A stretch of DNA of 64,000 nt from assembly GCF_001625305.1 (NCBI RefSeq), contig NW_017803921.1, positions 1,459,621 through 1,523,620 of the forward strand, given 5' to 3'. The position numbers and the translations under genes are program-made. This DNA comes from Branchiostoma belcheri (lineage: Eukaryota; Chordata; Leptocardii; Amphioxiformes; Branchiostomatidae). This document shows, one piece after another, positions 39,601 to 48,600 of this stretch (position 1 is its first letter; each line of letters begins with the position of its first letter). A model generated the notes under the pieces. The model saw nothing but the letters and a program-made list of their open reading frames with translations, was not told the DNA's origin and made no database searches.

Positions 39601-42600
39601 TCAGCTACTGTCAATTCCCTTCTCTGTGTAACTTTCGGCACTCTGTGTGCCAGGTATTGACTCTGTGTATGGTTACAAGACGCTTTGGGTTCTTCTTTCG
39701 GGTTAACGATGTACACATTTTCCTTTCAAGATGGAAATTGAGACCACCCCCTCCCTCCTTTTCATGTAGAAAGTCTTTCTTCAACTCTTCACCTCTGGGT
39801 TAAAACTCTTCTTCAGTCTGCATCTTTATTAGTTCATAATAAAATTAACGAGTACATTATGCGCTGCGACCGAGATAATATTCTTCCTCTGTTCTGAAGA
39901 TTCTAATCGGTCAAGCCATAATTTGACCGTGAAAGAGCACCAAGCATCGCCTTATTGATTCATCTTAATGCAATGGTTGACAGCGTCATTAGTCTAAGCT
40001 TTTTGCGACGTTAGGGTATTTTATCCATGTCGAAAACTGTGTCTCATTCTCACTCAAATGTCCACTTATCTTAGCAGTTGCCAAAGTCATCTTGCATGGC
40101 GATATGCCCGTTACAGGAATAGAGCCAGCCTGGTCATAGTTTCCAGTATCGAAAGATAATTAAAGCAGTGGAATCTGCTTGAGTCTTATATATTCACGCC
40201 GTGCCCCGGCTGGTACGTACGTGCAGTAAGAACAGTAATCCTGCTCAATTGCTCTTCTTGTATGAAGACTTTCAGACGTTTTTAGATCCGCGGATGTCTC
40301 GTAGTTTTATCGATCGGAAGTATCGATTGAGACGGTTTGAAGTTTGAAGTCGCCTTGGGGCAAAGTCGGCACTCTCTTTTTGATGTTTTCTCTCCCCACT
40401 GTCCATTAATTTCCAGTACGAGGGTATTGCTTCAAATAGATGAATTTTCCAGGTAATTTAAACAGCGCTCAAGTGGAAAAGACACTTATTTAAACCGCAA
40501 AATCCTAACTGCGTGGGGACCTCGAGATTCAACCACCCATTCAACCACGCAATATCCGAGGAAAATGGCAAAGTAGTGCTTCAATTTTATATCTAGCCCA
40601 CTTAATATGATAGTTAAAATAGAATACAGAAGTTAGTGGTGCTAGAGCTACAGGAGACTCGTTCAGTATATTAGTATATTTTCAGGACTACGAAATATAA
40701 TAAGAATTGATATTTGTATAGCAGATCAGATTCTGCGTATATCCTAACTTCAGTATGCTTTAATCATAAATGAAAGAAAGCGAATGTCTGGGAAGTTTCC
40801 AATTCTGAATCGCCCTGATGAAGATGGCAGAAGGCCATCGAAACCTCGGCTGTGGTAAGCAACTTTGATATTTAATCATTCACCAACTTGATGAACTCAT
40901 TCACGGATCAAAGCAAGCGGTTCCCTGAAAGCCAAATTGAAACGATACACGGTTGATAGGATACTTGCAAAACTTCTATGAACCTGTGGCGAGAGTGCTA
41001 GCTGTTCTGTAACTTGATTTTTTTTTAAAGCTGCTTGATGATATGTTATTCCGCAGTTCTCCGAATTGGTCATGTTTTTTCTAGGAAAATCCACTGCCCT
41101 CACATTTCACTCAGTAACAGCACCAGGTCCGGACACGATTTGAATATGTCTGTGGCCTTAGGTTTGCCCTTCACTAGATACCTTTATCTCCTGTGTATCA
41201 GATGTGTGAATACGGTCTGAAGGGAGGATTTGTACTAAATGAAATAGAAAATCCTATTACAGGGGGATAGAAAGGACAGCCTGCACAAAGATCAGAGTTG
41301 CTTGACCGATTGGTCTCGGCAGATTAGTCCTGTCACGCGGCCCTCCCGCCCATGGACGCCTCTAATTGAAGCTGATATATCCCCGTCAGCACGTATCAAT
41401 ATCATCCTTCGGCAGACAAAGGATCTTAAGGTCACTCTCGTCCAAGGTTAGAACACATCTTGTCGTAAGCCCTGGCTTATGTGATAGGAAGGCTAACACT
41501 TATTCCATGTGACATTTGGGGATCCCCCAATCTACGGAGATTAATAGGAAGCTGTCAGAAACACTTGAGGCACTAAAGACCAGAGGGGATCGTCTGACAT
41601 TTGGTAAAAGAAAGGGACGGGCTGGAAACGGCGGTGCTAAATACAACCTATCTATCTTTAAAGTAATAAATATGGACGAGATGTCCAAAGATATTGTATC
41701 TTTTCATGCTACGTGTATTGCCATTTTACGGCGCCTCTTTCACAGTAGCCATGATAGATACCGTTACTTTGCCGTTAGACATGCCTGAGTCTTTTTTCTA
41801 AATGCCATGTGGTAAGCAGAGGAGATCAAAGTCTGAACACATCAAAGCACAGGAAGGCGATAATCAGATGAAGCGAAACCAGCGCATGTAAGGTACGGGT
41901 CACCCATATTGTAACCAGCACGGACTAGAAAACATACACCTACAGCAGCGTGCTAATCATACATCAGTCTCATCATACATCAGACTTTGATCAGCATTAG
42001 CGTTGCACTTTGATTAATGTCACAGAAAAAATTCAGAATTTTGCTAGATCGCAATGCCTTCATGGAGAACGACATTAGAAGATTGACACAAACAGTATTT
42101 TTTTTCGAATTTCAGTGTTGTTCTTCTGCATTTAGTTTGGTATGTACTCCGTGTTTTCTAACTCAGTCACCTGTAAATCTTGCTGCACTCCAGATATGCA
42201 AAAATGTAATAATATCTGAAAAGCCTCTAAATCTTACAACGCTGCGCACATACATGGATATAATTTAACCTGGAATCTGATTATGGGAACATGTGATATT
42301 AGAATTAAAAAGATATTCTCATAGTTCTGCTGCTGATGTTATGATGAATGTGAGACCATATACAACTATTTTTAGAAATATAACAAATTATGTATCCATC
42401 CCCATATCGTCACTTGTGGGCAAATATTACGACACAGATGGACTGTTATCATAGTATCTGAGATGCAGCAGCACCCAGGTCCAAACTGTGAACTCTGAAA
42501 TTGTCTCAGGTCAAACTGCTGTGATATCCGAGATCGTAATCTTAGCCCGCCTGTGGTCACACGGAGCGTAGTGATAACTGGAATCAATCTATATGTACAT

Positions 42601-45600
42601 CAGCGGTCAAAACACACTGCATAAAGGCGGGAGTTTCAGATGATGAATGGTACGTAAACCCTTTCAGTAAGTAACTCTCACTGAAAAAAATAATCCTGTT
42701 ACATACTCTAAATCTCAGGAGGAAGTTCAACGCTAAAAGCTCTTTTCCTAGATCCATATCTTAATGGAACAAACTTCCCCGCTGTTTCTTCCCTGGTGGG
42801 TATAGCCGTATGTGGTTAGAATTTGCGGATACTATTTTCAAGAACAAATATTATAATGCCGTAGTCCATTGTATGAAAAACTACCGATGAACCTTTAGCT
42901 TTTTTTTTTCTCATATTATAAATTTCTTTCAAATGCAATAGCAACCATAAGGTTTGATGTGACCATGACGAATTGCCGGGTAGTCTTTAATGCATACTAA
43001 ACGACTCATCAACAGCTTTTTTTTCGCTAAAACAAATGGAACCATGAATCAATAGAATTGAAACTGGGATGACCACTATATCACATGTCGAGCTTTCAAT
43101 TGAGCATTCTCTGCCAGCCGTACAGAGAGCGCCGGGCGCGGATTTGCAAGGTCTTGTTCACTCAAGCCTTTTAGTAAAACCGAAATGAAACGAGGAGATA
43201 GAAGTCTTTTTTACGAGGGGAGGGGTAACGAGTCTGGCTCACGCGGCTATCCGTCAGTAAGTGGAAACGGCGATGCCATAAGATGCGGCAAAGCCCTTCA
43301 CCATTACCTTACACAATCCTCGTCTTAAAGAAGAGATCTCGGCAGATGTGGCCCCTGATATCTCCCGTTGACTCGCGTCTGGAACATGCTCACTGCGATT
43401 CTTATGACGTTAACCCTTCTCTGAGTGAAGACTTGCACGCCAAATGAATGAGCGGTATACCGGTATATCTCTTCATAAGGCATCTCACGGGTATTCTGTG
43501 CATCCGTCATGAACATCGATACACCTGCGCCCTTCTCCCCGACCTAGTATCCCCACCTGCAGCCCAAATCCGCAATCTCCTAACCGGCCATCTGATGTGG
43601 GAAGCGCCTTTGGGAAAGTGTTCACTTTTTTCATTACGACCGGAGTATCTCGTAAACACATTATATCGGAGTCTTTACGAGATACTTCGCCCGGCGCCTC
43701 CGCCCTGGCCGCGCAATTACCACGTCATGATTGCGTTCCGGATAATACGGAACCCGACGGGGGTTTCCATCTTAACTGCAGCGGGAATTAAATGAACAGA
43801 TAATGGCGTTTTTATATTAGAAGTTAGGCCGTAACTGTCTCTTCTAAATGACCACAAGCATGCGTAGAATACGAGTTCCCATATGTTGTGTCCGAATGTG
43901 TACGTAATTAGTTAGGACAACGGATTATTGAACTGCAAGGGTTATAACTTTATTGGAGTGTTCGCATTGATTGTTTTGTCATTGTTGTATGAGTCAACAT
44001 TGTCTAAACCCGTCTCTTCTAAATGTGCATAAAAGTACATAGAATGCGACTTGCCATATGTCAGGGCGGTCCCTTTGCGTATACGTAATTAGTTATGAAA
44101 ATGGATAATTAAACTGCGCAGGTAATTACCTCCATCTGAATTTGCACATTTATCTAAGAGGGGAATATTACATTAGTACAGTCTTAACATGGTTTATTTC
44201 TCCTATAAATGTAGTGTAACATACAAAATACGTCTAAAATGATATATTTATTATCATGTTTAGATGCATTAGGAAAGGTCGTAAATGTACATCATTAGTA
44301 AAAGGAAAAACGTGTGCTATAGTTGGCTGTGTCAGATGAGTTACTACACACTTCTGCAATTATATATATATATACACACATATAAACGTCCCCCATGTTA
44401 CAAATAGGTCCCCGCTGGACCCCCCGGTGGCCTGTCCAAATTTGGACATGTAAGAATGAACAAGTGCAAAAATAGCCCCCAACTCCCGGTTCCAATATCA
44501 AATATTAAGCCATTAAGATAGTTGCCTGCTGCAACATAATTCTCTCCGAGCCTGAAAAGGAAAATGCCAATATTGCTGCGCGGAGGCTACATATTTCATC
44601 GTCAACACAATATTGGATAAAGACACCCGCAGACATACCTGCTGGTTTAAAACTGCATTTAAGTAACCGTTAGGAGGCTGCAATATAGTCATCAGTTTGG
44701 ATGGATAACAACTCTGAAGAGGATACGTGTACATAATTATCATGATAAATAGAGGATGGACCATATGCAAACGCCGTGTTTGCTTTTACAATATAGTTAG
44801 CGTTTTAGATGGATAGAAATTACAACACTAAATAAGAAAAAGTGCTAGGGTAGGCAACAGGATAGGATGATAACATCAGAGAATGTACCAGAGAGAAACA
44901 GAAAACCCAGAAGAGTGGATAAAATTGGTTGTTAGTTCATCTGTGGTGACCAAACGGTCGAAAAATCAGATTAAGGTATAGATGAGATGACTACACAAAC
45001 AGTGATTTAGCTTTAGGGGGAAAGCAGAGTTTGACTTCACTTGACGGGTATCGATCATTTCGATGAAAACTTATCTTTGCCTGGGAGTTATTTGACGTTG
45101 TCGACGTTTAAATACATTATCGAGAATGATAAGTTTCATCACTGGTTCTAATAAGTTTTACGGCAGTATTATGCTGCATTCAATTACATTTCGCTCGAGG
45201 GATCCCGTCACAGATCGGATATCAATACGTTACACAACAGCGACTCACGAATGCATCTTGTGGTGCCATTGACGTACTTTTGAGACGGGCCGAACTCCCT
45301 TTGGGACGGGAAGACGAGCAATCTCAGGCTGCAAATGGGGTATGGCATTACACGATATGAAATTACGCACTTATACACAGTTCCGGAGAACCAGGGTAGC
45401 ATTCAGGGCTCGTTATGTTCGCGTCTCCACCTGAACAGACGAAAGGTGGAAGTTAAAAATTTGAAATTGGGATTAGATACAACATGTAACATTACTGGTA
45501 ATAAGACGGGAATAGGAATAGGAATACGGATGATAAAGAAGTTCAAAAGCCGGCACAAGTATAGCAAGATACAGATACACAAGGGGCAACACCATCCTCT

Positions 45601-48600
45601 ATGTTCATTTATTCTATATACACTATTTTGTACAGCCACCGCCTAACAAGGCACTAGAGGCATTTAGGGTTAGGGGTGACATAAATTCTGCTCGTGATGG
45701 AGTGGAAAATAATGAAAGATATAAAAGTAGAACATGAGGTCGTCGTATCCATGGTAAGGTTGTTATATTGACCTTGACGTCTAGAGGCAAGGTCATATAT
45801 GTCATCCTGAAAGCCTTCTGGAGATAGTTTGCTCTATAAAGACGCAAGTCATTGAAGGGGACTGTTAGCATCAAACTCTCGCCTAAGGTTTGGAATGGTA
45901 CATGGTGGGTGTATTATGGATTCTTTGCTTCTGTAGATGCAGCCCGTCGCGTCTTTAGTAATGCTGAGGTCGCATCTCCAAACCGGGGCCCGGCCGGGCT
46001 GTTTCTATTAAAAATCAACTTATATCAATTTATATAAAAGATATACACAGGTAGTTCCCATTATTACTTTTGTCAACATTATTGTGCTTTTTGGAAATGT
46101 GACTTCAACATAAGTCGTTGAGTTCATGGATAGATTTGATGTGATCGCCGTTGGATCATACTACTGCAAGGTTTTGCACAAATCCTGACGGATAGGTTGT
46201 CTTTGGAGACGTATGTTTGATGTTGTCAACCAGCCAACCGCGTGGCGCAGTGATCGAGCGCTCTCATATGATACTTCTGGATACAGTTCTGTAAAGAAAT
46301 AACATGTAGATTGCATCTGGAAAGTAATTTTTGATGTCACAGCCTAGGTAACACTTGCCGACCGTGTGTCGCAGTGATCGAGTGTTTCCATATACCATAC
46401 CCCTGAACAAAGTTTTGGAAAAATATTGACATCTAGATTGCGTTTCGAAACTAATTTTTGATGTTACAGCCTGGGTAAAAGTTGCCGACCATGTGTAGCA
46501 GTGATCGAGCGTTTTTCCCCGCAGCGTTTCGTCTATTTCGGTCCGTCATTATGTTTCTGCAGCCAAGCAAACAGCCCAGGATGCCACCCCAGATAGTATC
46601 AATAAAATTGTCGCCGAGCCCGGGGCCTGGAGACAGATTATCAGCCGGGACAAGTTGCCCCGACCGTGAAATAGAATTTCCCGCTGATTCCGGAAATTCC
46701 TTTCGCTTGATCCGCCGAAATCATATCGGGTTTGCGGCGGGCTTTCGGCCCGACTTGATGTGTGTATTGACGTGGGGACGCCGAAGCAACGGGAGGGCTT
46801 TTAATAGATTGGATGGAGGCAACGACAGAAGATGGGGACGCCGTGGGTAAAGTTGTTAGCAGTGACTACACAACTTATCTACTGCATTCAAATGGACTCT
46901 TATGCGTTGGTTTGTAGTCTAGATTTCATAAAAACAAACTAATGATAATAGTTGTAGTGATATACATACTAGTATAGTACTCTGCAACCAGATGAGAAAG
47001 GTAACAAAGTTTATCACTATAGTCAAAATGCCATGAGATAATTGTAATTCTTTGCGAAGGGGATTTATATAGTTCTGTCGATATTGCTTATAGTTAAGAC
47101 CAATATTTCGTTGAAGGCTTTGGTCAAAGCACGGTGTACTATATCGCGAATAGTATTACAGGTACTCAACAAGGTGGGAATTTTTCAATGATAATAATGA
47201 TCCTGAAATGTGACATTTTGGTCATCTACCTGTTATCAGATAACGACTTTTAGAATCACCTAGCCAGTATTCATCGAAACTAGTTATAACCAGATGCTAC
47301 AACATCGATCTAGACCATACGACTCTCCCATACTAAGTAAACCGTTTGTTACTGCTGACTTCTACCGTGATTTAGTACGTTAGATACTATGCCAAGCTTT
47401 GTAAGATCAGATAACATCACATCATCTCTCCCCATCAGTTCATCACTTCAGAGAGCCAAGGCAGTGATCTTTTGTGCGAAAAACCCATCTGTTGATACTT
47501 AACATTGCACCGGCGTTCCTAATACTGAATGGTTCTTTATGCAATACCCTGGACGAAGCTTTGCAAAAGGCTTGGGGAGTAGTACGGGATGAAATGGAAG
47601 TTTTCTGACAAAGCCGGCCTGCTTCAGCCACAGGCTATGCGCCTCAACACAGACGTCTATGGCGAGCGCCTCCCGTAATGAGTTCAATTCTAGCCGGGAT
47701 ATGACATTCGTTCTGCGGGAGTTGGGCAGCCGAGATCGGCGGGGGAAGACGGATGAGTTCATCTGGGCTGAGAGGAAACCTGGAGGAACTCCAAATTACC
47801 CCCGGGTTGCGAGCTTTCCAAATCAAGTAACGAAAGATGCGCGGGTCTCTTGGGAGGCATGACATGACTTTGGGATGAGTAGGCTCCGAACAATGTGTAT
47901 CGTTTACAAACCCTACAGTTTGGCGTCATCTGGCTGCTATACGACAGTATGTGAGCAAATACTAGATTTGAATGTTGGCTGTCTTTCTTGTGGGACTTCA
48001 TTGGCTTCTAACGATGAAGATGGCATCCATAGGGTTGCTGTCAATGCTTGTTACGCAAATGTTCAGTCATGCTGGGGAACCCATTACTCTGCCAAATCTA
48101 ATCCTTCGTAATTAGACACTCGGTCATTTCAACCACAGTGTAAGAGAAGTATAACACCACAGCAGATAAAATATTATATTATATACACAGCTACAGAAAA
48201 AACAGAAAGCATGGTGTAACTTCCATATCCTTTAAATAATCGAGGACTTCGTAGATTGTTCTTCATGAAACCACTTAAGATGTTTTATGTACATACATTA
48301 CTCATTATGGAACTAGCTGTAAACAGCCGTAAAACCTTAAGCTTGTGTAGAAACGACATCCCTGCGACCCATGGTGACGCCCTCCACCTCTCTACCTTTC
48401 CCCTCCTATTACCAACATCACCGTCGCCGCTTGCCTCGATCTGCCAATTTTAGCTGAATTACGGGAAGCCTCCGTTCGCCTCCTGCGATCACCCGCGGGA
48501 TTTAGCTATTGAGGCGCATTAAGTAATGGCGGGATATAAGGATGCTTGTTGCGGGTACTTATCTGGGTATAAAATCCCCGCCCGCGGTGATTCCTGGCGA

